This document shows, one piece after another, positions 1 to 8,106 of a stretch of DNA of 39,889 nt. The stretch is taken from NCBI GenBank assembly GCA_029245725.1, contig JAQWOT010000390.1:1-39889 (forward strand), in the 5' to 3' direction. Made by a program: the position numbers and the translations under genes. This stretch comes from SAR324 cluster bacterium. Its GTDB lineage: Bacteria > SAR324 > NAC60-12. The first letter of the stretch is position 1; the number at the start of each line of letters is the position of its first letter. The notes under the pieces were generated by a model, which saw only the letters and a list, made by a program, of their open reading frames with translations, had not been told where the DNA came from and did no database searches.

Positions 1-109
1 CAGCTGTCATTTCTCTTCTCTTAAAAATTTGAATTAAAGAATTTAGAGTCTCCATTAAGTTAGTAATTCTAGAAAGACTAGAAAAAATTCTGTTTTTAGT
101 AGTGACTCT

Positions 110-373
110 TTAGTCTGCAAGAGGAGTTACTTTGATACTCTCTACATTCACTCCTGAATCAGCGATTGCCTTTGCATTGTCAGGGCGCTGCATAAATTCC
201 TGCATTGCTTCCATAGAAGGAATTTCAACTATCAATACTACATTATTTGGATTTTCTGCTTCATGACCTACAAAGATGTCCTGTTGAAATCCGACTCTTG
301 CGGGAGCGTGAGCATCGTAGGCTTTTTTCCAGTGATCCCAGTCTCTACATTCCACTTGCATCATTACTTTCAT
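110..373 (-). CDS. Small ABM-superfamily-like (dimeric ferredoxin-fold) protein
   Basis: An 87-residue cytosolic protein without signal peptide or membrane segment. The pattern is a short N-terminal strand (MKVMMQVEC), an amphipathic helix (WDHWKKAYDAH), a central pair of strands (residues 33-52, including NNVVLIVEIPS), a second helix (MEAMQEFMQRPD) and a final strand. This is the order seen in dimeric alpha-beta barrel proteins of the antibiotic-biosynthesis-monooxygenase/YCII type. Members of that fold are small oxygenases, isomerases or proteins of unknown role, so no reaction can be assigned. The ATG is preceded by a weak GAG-type ribosome site. It lies downstream of ggt on the same strand, but with nearly 500 bases between, so it is probably transcribed on its own. 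The coding prediction is firm; the family placement is moderate. Confidence 0.65.
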   Translation of the reverse strand: MKVMMQVECRDWDHWKKAYDAHAPARVGFQQDIFVGHEAENPNNVVLIVEIPSMEAMQEFMQRPDNAKAIADSGVNVESIKVTPLAD

Positions 374-867
374 TGTTCATCTCAAACTAAAATTAGTATT
401 TCATTTCGTCACATTGACAGATCAATCTTTTTTCAAAGCAATTTAGCTATCATTCTTTTTTGATTTAAGTTCAAAAAATTGGAAATATAAGAATATATCA
501 ATTAGAAAAACCGGTTGATCTAAACCAACCATCATTTTGACACGGAGGATAAGCGGGATCCCTGAATCAGCCACTGCGGCATCAGGCTCAGGTAATTTGA
601 GCAGAGAGTCTAAATATCTATCAGAAGGTAGTTAAAATACAAGCAATCTGTTAGCAAAAAATTGAATTGGTCAGTTTAAACATACAATTTCAGGGAACTA
701 GCCAAAAAAATTTGGTAAGATTGCTATACTAGGTGTGTAAAATCACCAAATTCAAAAAATTGAACAAGACACAGAAAATGCCATTCAGTAGATGAGGATC
801 ATTTTGATAAATTTGACAACCCACCAACGAACCCAGGACAAGTAGCGTCTCTTACAATTTATGAAAC
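374..867. other. Intergenic region, AT-rich, no gene recognised
   Basis: About 490 bases between two minus-strand genes with no convincing coding frame on either strand. It includes a 12-base word (CATTCAGTAGAT, 782-793) and a second (CCACCAACGAAC, 821-832). Each recurs once in other intergenic stretches of the first 3.4 kb. No tRNA-like fold or clear terminator was seen. Confidence 0.5.
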
Positions 868-2571
868 CTATTCACCAAGAACCAATCCTTCTCTACGTGG
901 ATCTGCCCCACCAACCAGTCCACCTGATGAGACAACAATCCCCTGAATTCCACTCGTAAGTGAACGCACACTAACTTTGTGTCCCCGTTGTTCCAATTCT
1001 GCCATCAGTTGCTCTGTGGGAGTTTCAACTTCCAGTTCCAGAGTTCCAAAATTTTTAGCTAGGTTTGGCAGACTGATCGCGTCCTGTATATCCATGTTCC
1101 ATTCAAGTACCCCCAACAGAGTTTTTGCAACGTATGGAATGATCCGACTACCACCAGGTGAGCCAACAGCCATGTGCAACTCACTTTTTGCGTTGAATAC
1201 AAGTGTGGGAGACATCGAAGAGCGAGGACGCTTCCCGGGCTCAAGTCGATTGGCAATCAAGCGACCATTCTGTTCTGGTCGGAAGGAAAAATCAGTCAAT
1301 TCGTTGTTGAGCAAAAATCCCCTGGTCATCAGGCGAGAGCCAAAGCCGTTTTCAATAGTGGTCGTCATACTGACAGCGTTGCCTTGAGCATCTACAATCA
1401 CGAAGTGACTCGTAGAAGGTAGTTCTAACGACATGTCAGGACTAAGTTGATAACTCAAAGCTGTCGGCGGTGAGCCTGCAGACAGATTACCAGAGGCTTT
1501 ACTCGGGTCGATCAACTTGGACCGCATCTCTAAATATTCAGGGTCAAGCAAACCTTCAGTTGGCATGTCTACATAGTCACTATCCGCCATGTAAAGACCT
1601 CGATCTTTGAATGCCAGTTGGTTGGCCTCTGCAAAAAGATGGGTGAATTTCAGTCCGGTTGGAGACATGTCTCACAAATCGAAGTGACTCAGCATCCCCA
1701 ACATTTGTCCAATGGTAAGCGCTCCTGAAGAAGGTGGTCCCATTCCACAAATTTGATACTGCTTGTAGTCATGGCAAATTGGTTGTCTCTCAATAACCCA
1801 ATAATTTCTTAAATCAGCGAGTGATAGTTTGCCTGGGTTACCCTTTGCTTCTTGAACAGTACGAACAATGTCCCTCGCAATTTCACCATAGTAAAATGGG
1901 TCGCTACCCTCTGCGGCAATCAGGCGCAATGTTTTGGCGAAATCTGGATTACGCAACAGAGTTCCCTCGGGAACTGGCGTATCACTGTCTAGAAAGAAAT
2001 ATGATTTTGTTGCTGGGAAAGTTTTCAAACGTTTTGCATCCCTCTCCACCGATGCCGCTAGCCTTTTGGAGACCCTGAAGCCCTCTTCGGCAAGTTTAAT
2101 TGTTGGTTGAATCAACTCTCGCCAAGGGAGAGAACCAAAATTTTTATGGGTGACTTCTAGGAGTTTCAATGTTCCTGGTGTTCCAACGGAGCGCCCCCCC
2201 ACAACGCCTTCAAAGAATTTCAAAGGGCTGCCATCCTCTTTGAGAAACAAGTCTCCCTTTGCCTTGAGTGGTGCTGTTTCCCTACCGTCACAACTGGTAA
2301 CTTCCTTCCGTTTGGCATCATAAAACAACAAGAAAGCACCACCACCAATCCCAGAACTCTGTGGTTCCACAAGATTCAGCATGAGTTGAACACCAACCAT
2401 GGCATCAATCACATTGCCTCCCCTGCTCAGAATATCGTAGCCAACTTGGGAAGCCACGGGATTTGCGGTAGCTACCATGAACTTGAGCGCTTTCTTGGAG
2501 CTTTGGGCAAATGCTGGATTCCACAAGAGAGCAACAAAGACCAAGCTAGAGAACAGTCTATTGAAAATCAT
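868..2571 (-). pseudogene. ggt: Gamma-glutamyltransferase interrupted by one in-frame TGA
   Basis: Gamma-glutamyltransferase hydrolyses or transfers the gamma-glutamyl group of glutathione in the periplasm. It is made as one chain that cuts itself at a catalytic threonine. The frame opens with a signal peptide (hydrophobic core and Ala-x-Ala near residue 22) and contains the typical early block around SSGIGGGAF. The nucleophile is the Thr of the TSHF motif, near combined residue 387, and a GGSR block follows at the substrate pocket. Combined length is 567 codons, normal for the family. The reading frame is intact except for TGA at 1672-1674 (codon 300), between HFDL and DMSPTG, in a variable loop before the LAFKDR helix. 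The family has no conserved cysteine there, and the break lies well before the self-cleavage site. An ATG two codons later could restart translation, but no good ribosome site precedes it. A nonsense mutation or a base-call error is most likely. Confidence 0.85.
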
Positions 2572-2885
2572 AATCTCTTCTTTCTTTACTTGGGTTCATC
2601 AAGGATAAATTCATTATTTGTAACAACTTTCGTACTGAGTACTCCGGATCATTCCTCAATTATAATCTTTCATCTATCTTCTGCAGGTAATGAGAGATTG
2701 CCTTCAAGAATGCTAGTCAATAATTTTTGTAGCTGAAGTATTCTTCGACAAATTTGATCCACCAACGAACTGGTATGTTAGAACTGATATTTAGCTGACT
2801 AGATCCCGTGTGCATTAGCAGTTACTAAGCAAGAGATAGTTGGTAGTTCCATGAGCGATAGCAATTCTTACATGGGGGTGAGACC
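2572..2885. other. Intergenic region upstream of ggt
   Basis: About 310 bases between the ggt start and the end of the next minus-strand gene. It should hold the ggt promoter, but no clear -35/-10 pair stands out. It contains a second copy of CCACCAACGAAC (2759-2770) preceded by an AAATTTGA-like stretch, as also seen near 805-832. No gene was recognised. Confidence 0.45.
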
Positions 2886-3200
2886 CTAGACTTTCATGAT
2901 TTCTGGGAAAATCTCTCGAGGGGCACCATCAATACAATCTGCAAAAATTTCCTCAAACTCTGCACCAGGTAAACGCTCTGGGTCTTGGCCATAATTTTCA
3001 AAGTCTTCCAGCTTTTCCCATTTCTCCCACAGGTGGAAAGTGGTTTGACCCACATCATCTTTCGATAGTCCAACTTCTGCCGAAATGAAACCTGGCTTTG
3101 ATTTGGTGATTGCAAAGCCTTTAGGGCCATTTACGAATTGAAGAAATCGTTCTTCCTTACCTATTTTCAATTTTGCTTCAAAATAAAACAGTGTTGGCAT
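2886..3200 (-). CDS. Antibiotic-biosynthesis-monooxygenase-like (ABM fold) protein
   Basis: A 104-residue soluble protein with the ABM-domain pattern. An N-terminal strand (FYFEAKLKIGKEERF) leads into a helix, then a strand containing GFISAEVGLS. Next comes a strand with the usual hydrophobic-x-aromatic pattern (TTFHLWEKWEKLEDF), then a helical tail. ABM proteins are dimers with a pocket for aromatic or haem-like substrates. Many are uncharacterised, so the substrate is unknown. It starts with ATG at 3200 and is divergent from the DapA-like gene at 3482, so the two could share a control region of about 280 bases. It is not closely similar to the 87-residue protein at 110-373 despite the shared fold. 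Confidence 0.7.
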   Translation of the reverse strand: MPTLFYFEAKLKIGKEERFLQFVNGPKGFAITKSKPGFISAEVGLSKDDVGQTTFHLWEKWEKLEDFENYGQDPERLPGAEFEEIFADCIDGAPREIFPEIMKV

Positions 3201-3481
3201 TGCTAACCTTAATCATAGAAATTTTTAAAAATTACCGGCCTCAGCAGAATGAAATACCAAGCCCAAAAAATTAGAAAAAGTGTCGAAAGTATCATTCAGT
3301 AGATAGTGAAGTAGCAAGCAAAGTTTGGAGGCTGGACCAATGGATTCTGTTCCGGTAAGTTTAGCTGAACAGACAACATTCCTAAAATGGAACCTAATTA
3401 CTTGATTTGAACTAAGCAGATCTGAGTCTGTTGAATCAAATCGAAGCATGCCCCATAGAGATTCACAAACTGAGTAGCACA

Positions 3482-4435
3482 ATGAAGCCACCACACACGT
3501 TTTATGGTTGTATTTCAGCCCTGATGACTCCCTGTGATGAATCTGGCATCCCCAATTTTGATGCGCTAGTCCGCAAAGGCCAGGAGCTGATGGAAGAAGG
3601 AATGAGTTCAGTGTTGTACTGTGGATCAATGGGCGACTGGCCGTTACTTTCTGAGGAGCATCGTCGCCACGGAGTGAATACCCTGATCGATGCTGGTCTT
3701 CCAGTCATTGTGGGAACCGGTGCTCAAAATACTCAGAATGCAGTTGCTCATGCTGTCCATGCAAAGGCTAGTGGAGCAAGAGGGTTGATGATCATTCCCA
3801 GGGTACTCTCCAGGGGCACCTCACCCACAGCTCAAAGAGCACATCTGGCTGCGGTTTTGGAAGCTGGGGTTGACCTTCCATCTGTTATTTACAACAGCCC
3901 ATACTATGGATTTGAAACGAAAGCAGAGTTGTTTTTTGATTTACGGAAAGATTACCCGCATCTTGTTGGATTCAAGGAATTTGGAGGTGCCAAGGCGCTG
4001 AGTTACGCTGCAGAACACATCACCAGCGGTGAGAAAGTGTTGGAACTACTGGTTGGGGTCGATACCCAAGTTTGCCACGGAGTACTTCGATGTGGCGCCA
4101 TTGGATTGATTACTGGGGTTGGCAACGTCCTGCCACAACCTGTGCTGAAGTTGTTTGCACTCTGCCAAATGGCTCTCAGCGGAGATTGCCAAGCAAAAAA
4201 CTATGCTTATGAACTCGAAGACGCCCTAAAAACGCTATCCACTTTTGATGAAGGCCCAGACCTTGTCCTCTATTACAAATACCTGTTGTTTCTCAAGGGA
4301 GATGCTGACTATCAACACCATCTCAATGCCTTTGATAAATTGAGCCCAAGCCAGAAAGATTTTGCGGCGAGCCAGTTGACTTTGTTTGAACGATGGTGGG
4401 ATAGATGGCCAGGAAAACAGCATCCTGCGGGATAG
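3482..4435 (+). CDS. DapA/NAL-superfamily lyase or deaminase (DHDPS family)
   Basis: A class I, Schiff-base (beta/alpha)8-barrel enzyme of the dihydrodipicolinate synthase/N-acetylneuraminate lyase superfamily. From the ATG at 3482 it has 317 residues. The catalytic tyrosine sits in YNSPYYGF (Y137) and the Schiff-base lysine in GFKEFGG (K165). The usual GGTTGE loop is replaced by CGSMGDW, so true dihydrodipicolinate synthase activity is unlikely. Proteins with this loop and the FDEGPDLVLYYK block are, as far as I recall, often found in hydroxyproline or related 2-oxo-acid catabolism, but the substrate cannot be fixed here. An upstream TTG in the same frame (3431) would add 17 residues that do not look like the family, so the ATG is preferred. 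The gene stands alone, convergent with the S9 peptidase. A second, more canonical DapA lies at 22890-23801. Confidence 0.85.
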   Translation: MKPPHTFYGCISALMTPCDESGIPNFDALVRKGQELMEEGMSSVLYCGSMGDWPLLSEEHRRHGVNTLIDAGLPVIVGTGAQNTQNAVAHAVHAKASGARGLMIIPRVLSRGTSPTAQRAHLAAVLEAGVDLPSVIYNSPYYGFETKAELFFDLRKDYPHLVGFKEFGGAKALSYAAEHITSGEKVLELLVGVDTQVCHGVLRCGAIGLITGVGNVLPQPVLKLFALCQMALSGDCQAKNYAYELEDALKTLSTFDEGPDLVLYYKYLLFLKGDADYQHHLNAFDKLSPSQKDFAASQLTLFERWWDRWPGKQHPAG

Positions 4436-4480
4436 TTTCCAAATTCTGAACGATGTTCTCAACCGACAAGTTGAACTTTT

Positions 4481-6412
4481 TCATTCCTCTAGGTTGTCAA
4501 TCACAATCGGTTCAATCGGATCCGCCGGTTGGAAACCAAAAATGCGAGCATAGAAATACAGCTCAAGCTCCAGGCAACGCTTGATGTTCTCTGCGATGCG
4601 GAAGCCATGCTGCTCTTTTTCAAAGGGCACATACGCCACAGGGATCCCCTTCGTCCGCAGTGCTTCGACCATCATCTCTGCCTGGTTGGGGGGTACCACT
4701 TGATCCTCCAGTCCATGGAAGAAAATGCAGGGGCTCGAAAGTTGATCTAAATGATTGATCGGTGAACGAGCCTGGTAGACTCCTTTCTCTTCGGGGTAAT
4801 CGCCGATTAGTTGATCCAGGTAGCGCGATTCGAATTTGTGAGTTTCCTGGGCTAGAATTTCCAAGTCACTAATGCCATAGAGGCTCGCTCCTGCTTTGAA
4901 AGTGTCTGCAAAGGTCAAGGCAGCCAGTGTGGTGTAGCCTCCGGCACTGCCTCCCCGGATGGCCAGGCGCAGTGGATCTGCTTTTTGCTGACGCACCAAG
5001 TACTCCGCCCCAGCGACAGCGTCCTCCACGTCGATGATCCCCCACTGACGGATCAACTCATCCTGGTAGGCTCTTCCGTATCCTGTAGATCCCCGATAAT
5101 TCAGGTCGAGCACTCCAAATCCACGCGTTGTCCAGTACTGCATCTTGAAGCTCAGCACTGCGTGGGTAGCGCTGGTGGGACCACCATGTAGCATCACGAT
5201 CAGTGGAGGAGTTTCTCCATCCAGGCCCTGCAAATCTTGGTTTGTCGGAGGGTAGTAAAACCCGTGGGAAACTGCATTTCCCACAGTAGGGAACTCAATC
5301 GTTTGTGGGACAGAGAGGTAGGCCTGATCCAACTCCAAATCTGTCGAAGTCTTGATGGTTTGTATCGTTTCCGTGGAGAGCTCGATTTCGATAATTTCTG
5401 GAAAAAGCGTTGGTGAAGATGCCACTGTCAGGAGTCTGTTATCAGAAAGAGAAAGATTCCTGATGGAGGTATACGGGAGATCCAGATCTTCCAGCTCACC
5501 TGTCTCTGGATTCAGCAAGGCCAGTTGATCAAGATTCTTCTCGCTGTAGCAACAGATGATTTTGCCTGAATCGAGAAACTCGTAATGGTGCATCCCAAAC
5601 ACCCAGTGAGGACCACCAAATTCAGCTTCTCTTGGACATACGCTCTGTCCGGACTGCTCCCGATACAGGTTCCAGTAACCACTCTCATCAGAGATGTAAA
5701 AGAGCTCCCCAGTTGCTGAAAACTGCGGTTGTTGGACAGAGATTTTCTGCTCTACTTGCTTTCCACCCGCCACCGGAATCATTTCTCTGGGCATGCCAGC
5801 TTCGTCCAGTTCAGTAACCCAGATTGTCGATTCGTCCCAGGGCATATTAGGGTGATCCCAAGTCATGAACGCCATCCTTGATCCATCCGGACTGATCACT
5901 GGGGAGCTATAAAAATCGTGCACCTTGACAAGAATCATCAGCTCACCTGTTTCCAGATCAACTGTGCCGATCAGGTTTTGGGGTTCCCCAGAGACGTTGT
6001 GGTCTTCAACCACATAGATCATGCGGTTCCGCCGAGTATCAACACAGCCATTCGCAAAACGATAGCCCTCAGCATGTGTGAGTTGAGTCGGAGCCAGATC
6101 TTCCCATCCCTGGTGATACAGCTGCTGATCTGAAAAATTAGAGAAATAGATGCTGTCTCCATGAATCAGCGAGGCTCCTCCTCCATACTCATGAACCCGG
6201 GTTCTGATGTTGAAAGGAGCTGGTGTGATGTCACTGACCTTGCCGTCTGGATCCTGTTTGACCAGTACCGACCGACCTCCTTCCTGGGGCCGGGACTCAA
6301 TCCAGCAGCGACCATTTTGTAGGGCTTGAGGGGAGGACAAGCCAATGGAACCAGCAACGATCAAGTCCGTGCTGATTGGTGACTTCCAGGAACCGTAAGG
6401 AGCTTTGGCCAT
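4481..6412 (-). CDS. S9 family peptidase (prolyl oligopeptidase / acylaminoacyl-peptidase type)
   Basis: A 643-residue cytosolic serine peptidase. The N-terminal half (about residues 1-360) is a beta-propeller with WD-like repeated strands, for example SPDGSRMAFMTWD and FSATGELFYISDESGYWNLY. It gates access to the active site. The C-terminal alpha/beta-hydrolase domain carries the catalytic triad: Ser489 in RGGSAGGY, Asp570 in GLEDQVVPP and His602 in KEQHGF. The oxyanion region is MLHGGPTSA, typical of S9C enzymes. There is no signal peptide, so the likely job is trimming short or acylated peptides in the cytosol. The ATG at 6412 is followed by a normal N terminus. It lies on the same strand as the MerB-like gene, 205 bases downstream of it, with a small hairpin between them. 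Family assignment is firm; exact specificity is not. Confidence 0.92.
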   Translation of the reverse strand: MAKAPYGSWKSPISTDLIVAGSIGLSSPQALQNGRCWIESRPQEGGRSVLVKQDPDGKVSDITPAPFNIRTRVHEYGGGASLIHGDSIYFSNFSDQQLYHQGWEDLAPTQLTHAEGYRFANGCVDTRRNRMIYVVEDHNVSGEPQNLIGTVDLETGELMILVKVHDFYSSPVISPDGSRMAFMTWDHPNMPWDESTIWVTELDEAGMPREMIPVAGGKQVEQKISVQQPQFSATGELFYISDESGYWNLYREQSGQSVCPREAEFGGPHWVFGMHHYEFLDSGKIICCYSEKNLDQLALLNPETGELEDLDLPYTSIRNLSLSDNRLLTVASSPTLFPEIIEIELSTETIQTIKTSTDLELDQAYLSVPQTIEFPTVGNAVSHGFYYPPTNQDLQGLDGETPPLIVMLHGGPTSATHAVLSFKMQYWTTRGFGVLDLNYRGSTGYGRAYQDELIRQWGIIDVEDAVAGAEYLVRQQKADPLRLAIRGGSAGGYTTLAALTFADTFKAGASLYGISDLEILAQETHKFESRYLDQLIGDYPEEKGVYQARSPINHLDQLSSPCIFFHGLEDQVVPPNQAEMMVEALRTKGIPVAYVPFEKEQHGFRIAENIKRCLELELYFYARIFGFQPADPIEPIVIDNLEE

Positions 6413-6535
6413 ATTTCGTAATCGATGAGGAAAATAAAAGGAATTTGGGTTTGTTTTAAAGCGTTTCGGTCAGCAAAGAGTTACTGACCAATTTGTTGAA
6501 AATATTTTGATGTAGAATAAGAATCCGCAAACGCC

Positions 6536-6550
6536 CTTGGTGCTACCAAG
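6536..6550 (-). terminator. Small hairpin after the MerB-like gene (weak terminator candidate)
   Basis: CTTGGT-GCT-ACCAAG is a perfect 6-bp stem with a 3-base loop. It lies about 70 bases downstream of the MerB-like stop and upstream of the S9 peptidase. On the minus strand it is followed by only a mixed GC/T stretch and no T run, so termination activity is uncertain. Confidence 0.3.
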
Positions 6551-6617
6551 TGAAAGATGACTGCCTTAATCCTGCAAGTGACCAAAATTTTCGTCGATAT
6601 GCACTAACAAGGACTCT

Positions 6618-7295
6618 TCAAAAACTCCAGAATGGCCCTGTCATTCCTAATTCAGCAAACATCGCCTGCGTTGAGTCAACCGAGTGTCTTTCCCAATGTT
6701 TTTCTGCTCGCCCAGAGTACCACTGAATCGCTAATTGCTGGCAGGTTTGAAGAGAAATCGTTGCTCCATGATTCTGAGCTGTTCTCTTCAACCAATTCTG
6801 CAAGTGTGCTTTCGAACTGAAAGCGAGGATGGTAGCTCAGGTGAAACCAATTTTTTCCCAGAACCGTTTGGCAGGAACAACAAAATGCACAAGCCATTCG
6901 GAGGTAATTGGCTGGTTTTTACTGATCAGCAAATCCAAATGATCATTACACTCTCCACACCCACACGGAGTGTGACCTTCGGTGTTTTTGCCCAGGATGG
7001 CAGCGATACCGAAGACATCCCAAATTCAATTGCCATAATATTTTTTTTCGTCTATTTGGGCAGTGTAGTTGGTAGGCAAAGCAGAAAACGGATGAGCCAT
7101 CCAGATCGAGTGGCTACCAGGAGCCAGCGCAATATCGTGTGTAGCTACAAGCCGCTCGAAAGCGCTTTCTATTATATTAATCGGCAGTTGAAATCGTTTT
7201 GCAGTTTCTTCTGTCGTCGGTGGTCTCAATGCACTTACGAAGTTTTGATATATGAAGTGCCTCACTTCGGTATCAAACATAGATTCTTTAGCCAT
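6618..7295 (-). CDS. MerB-like organomercurial lyase, predicted selenoprotein with two Sec (TGA) codons
   Basis: Alkylmercury lyase (MerB) cuts the carbon-mercury bond by protonolysis using two cysteines and an aspartate. Here one frame of 225 codons runs from ATG 7295 to TGA 6618 with no TAA or TAG and just two internal TGA codons, 90 (7026-7028) and 153 (6837-6839). Residues 5-75 form the winged-helix N-terminal domain, ending in the family block SIWMAHPFSALP. The core continues YYGN-TGA-IWDVFGI, then PCGCGEC, then VHFVVPAKRFWEKIGFT-TGA-ATILAF, and ends at LGMTGPFW, the normal family terminus. The two TGAs replace the cysteines equivalent to Cys96 and Cys159 of R831b MerB: both pairs are 63 apart. 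Asp93 matches Asp99 and Cys111 matches Cys117. Hairpins follow both TGAs, the second a good bacterial SECIS shape. A pseudogene is the alternative, but two random stops landing only on the two catalytic cysteines is improbable. No merA, merR or merT is in the window, so the true substrate is open. Confidence 0.85.
6808..6824 (-). promoter_or_regulatory. Predicted bacterial SECIS hairpin for the second TGA (codon 153)
   Basis: Reading the coding strand after TGA 6839-6837, the sequence GCTTTC-AGTTC-GAAAGC forms a perfect 6-bp stem with a 5-base loop. The loop starts 18 nt after the TGA and has G as its second base. Published bacterial SECIS models require a short apical loop with a G among its first two bases about 16-37 nt from the UGA. 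This hairpin meets that description while also coding for AFSSKA. SelB would bind it to deliver Sec-tRNA. Confidence 0.65.
6995..7020 (-). promoter_or_regulatory. Candidate SECIS hairpin for the first TGA (codon 90)
   Basis: Downstream of TGA 7028-7026, an outer stem GGAT/ATCC encloses an inner stem GGTA/TGCC (one G-U pair) with loop TCGC. A one-sided GTCTTC bulge separates the stems. The apical loop starts about 19 nt after the TGA, within the usual range. The G is third rather than first or second in the loop, so the match to the consensus is weaker than for the second site. An energy fold is needed to choose between alternative pairings. Confidence 0.4.
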
Positions 7296-7434
7296 GGTGC
7301 TACTCCAAGGTTCTCATGTCACATGCTTCCTGGTTTGAAGAGGACATTCTAGCGGGAATTATCTGTAAAGAAACGCAATGAAGGTGGTTTTGATTTGGCG
7401 AATGCATGAACTTGCCTGAACACACGTATTTTTC

Positions 7435-7602
7435 ATGAAATCCTGTGATCAGTGTCTCAAAGAAATGAATATCCTGTTTCGAGTACGTGCTTCCACAAGT
7501 AAGGAGTGGATCTTTGTGTGTAGGGGATGCTTAGAAATCGTGCGACCCAATAATCTGAACTATCAGTATGGAGGAACGTGGAAGAACCGAAAAAAAAAAT
7601 GA
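7435..7602 (+). CDS. CxxC/CxxC zinc-ribbon-like mini-protein
   Basis: A 55-residue protein with two CxxC pairs, CDQC (residues 4-7) and CRGC (29-32), 21 residues apart. This is typical of a small zinc ribbon or a redox knuckle. The tail has a conserved-looking NYQYGGTWKNRKKK block, which I associate with small uncharacterised bacterial CxxC proteins ending in YGGTWK. The ATG is at 7435, with no strong ribosome site, and the frame closes at TGA 7600-7602. The gene is divergent from the selenoprotein MerB-like gene, with 139 bases between starts, so the two may share control elements. Overlapping longer frames in this stretch lack any family signal. Function is unknown; metal or thiol chemistry is a reasonable inference. 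Confidence 0.6.
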   Translation: MKSCDQCLKEMNILFRVRASTSKEWIFVCRGCLEIVRPNNLNYQYGGTWKNRKKK

Positions 7603-7650
7603 AGACCCCTTGAACAAGTTGCACCGGAGATTACAGAAAGTGGTACTGCT

Positions 7651-8064
7651 TCAGCATTGGTCATCTTTCATTTCTCTTCTTCTCATGGGCATCGTATCAA
7701 TTAGAGAGAAAATGTCTTCCAACAACGCAGTACTCGACCTCAGCTTTATCCCACCATCTTTACCCAGTAGCAATAATTGAAACCCAGTATTTGATACTGC
7801 AAACTGTTGGCTCATCTCATCAAACTCCTCCGTCCCTTGAAGCAGATCTATGTGCACAAGATTTCTGTTGGTGAGTGCACAGGTTTTTTCATCAATCTGC
7901 TTTTGAAGGGCCAGGAGTTCTGGTTCTTCCAATGATGAGGAGAAGGTAATGATCACACGGTTTTTCCAAAGATGTTCTTTCAGCAGAGTGGCTTGAAGGG
8001 GCATGGTGGTCACAGGGTTGATGAGCGTGAGGAGCAAAGTAACGGCTAGACGATGGGACACCAC
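7651..8064 (-). CDS. DUF4174 domain-containing exported protein
   Basis: A 137-residue protein. An N-terminal hydrophobic segment (residues 5-20, LAVTLLLTLINPVTT) suggests export. The remainder matches DUF4174: WKNRVIITFSSS at the start of a thioredoxin-like strand, a helix with LALQKQIDEK, and a strand NLVHIDLL. The family signature GKDGGIKLRSS then leads into LFxLIDTMPMRRREM. DUF4174 proteins are predicted thioredoxin-fold proteins without the CxxC. Their function is unknown. The start is GTG at 8064 with a GAGG-type site upstream; an ATG at 8004 would lose the export signal. It ends convergent with the CxxC mini-protein, 48 bases apart. Family is firm, role unknown. Confidence 0.8.
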   Translation of the reverse strand: MVSHRLAVTLLLTLINPVTTMPLQATLLKEHLWKNRVIITFSSSLEEPELLALQKQIDEKTCALTNRNLVHIDLLQGTEEFDEMSQQFAVSNTGFQLLLLGKDGGIKLRSSTALLEDIFSLIDTMPMRRREMKDDQC

Positions 8065-8106
8065 TAGCTCGACCTCATTCAGCCCTCATTTGCAGAAATC
8101 TTGTTT

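Noticed and set aside
6735-7352. A 205-codon plus-strand frame opposite the MerB-like gene
   Set aside because: It has no domain, no ribosome site and an odd composition. The minus strand carries the full MerB pattern, so the plus frame is a shadow.
7651-7653. TGA after the final Cys of the DUF4174 protein as a Sec codon
   Set aside because: The DUF4174 family ends at the RRREM block, so this is the normal stop region; the continuation shows no family match.
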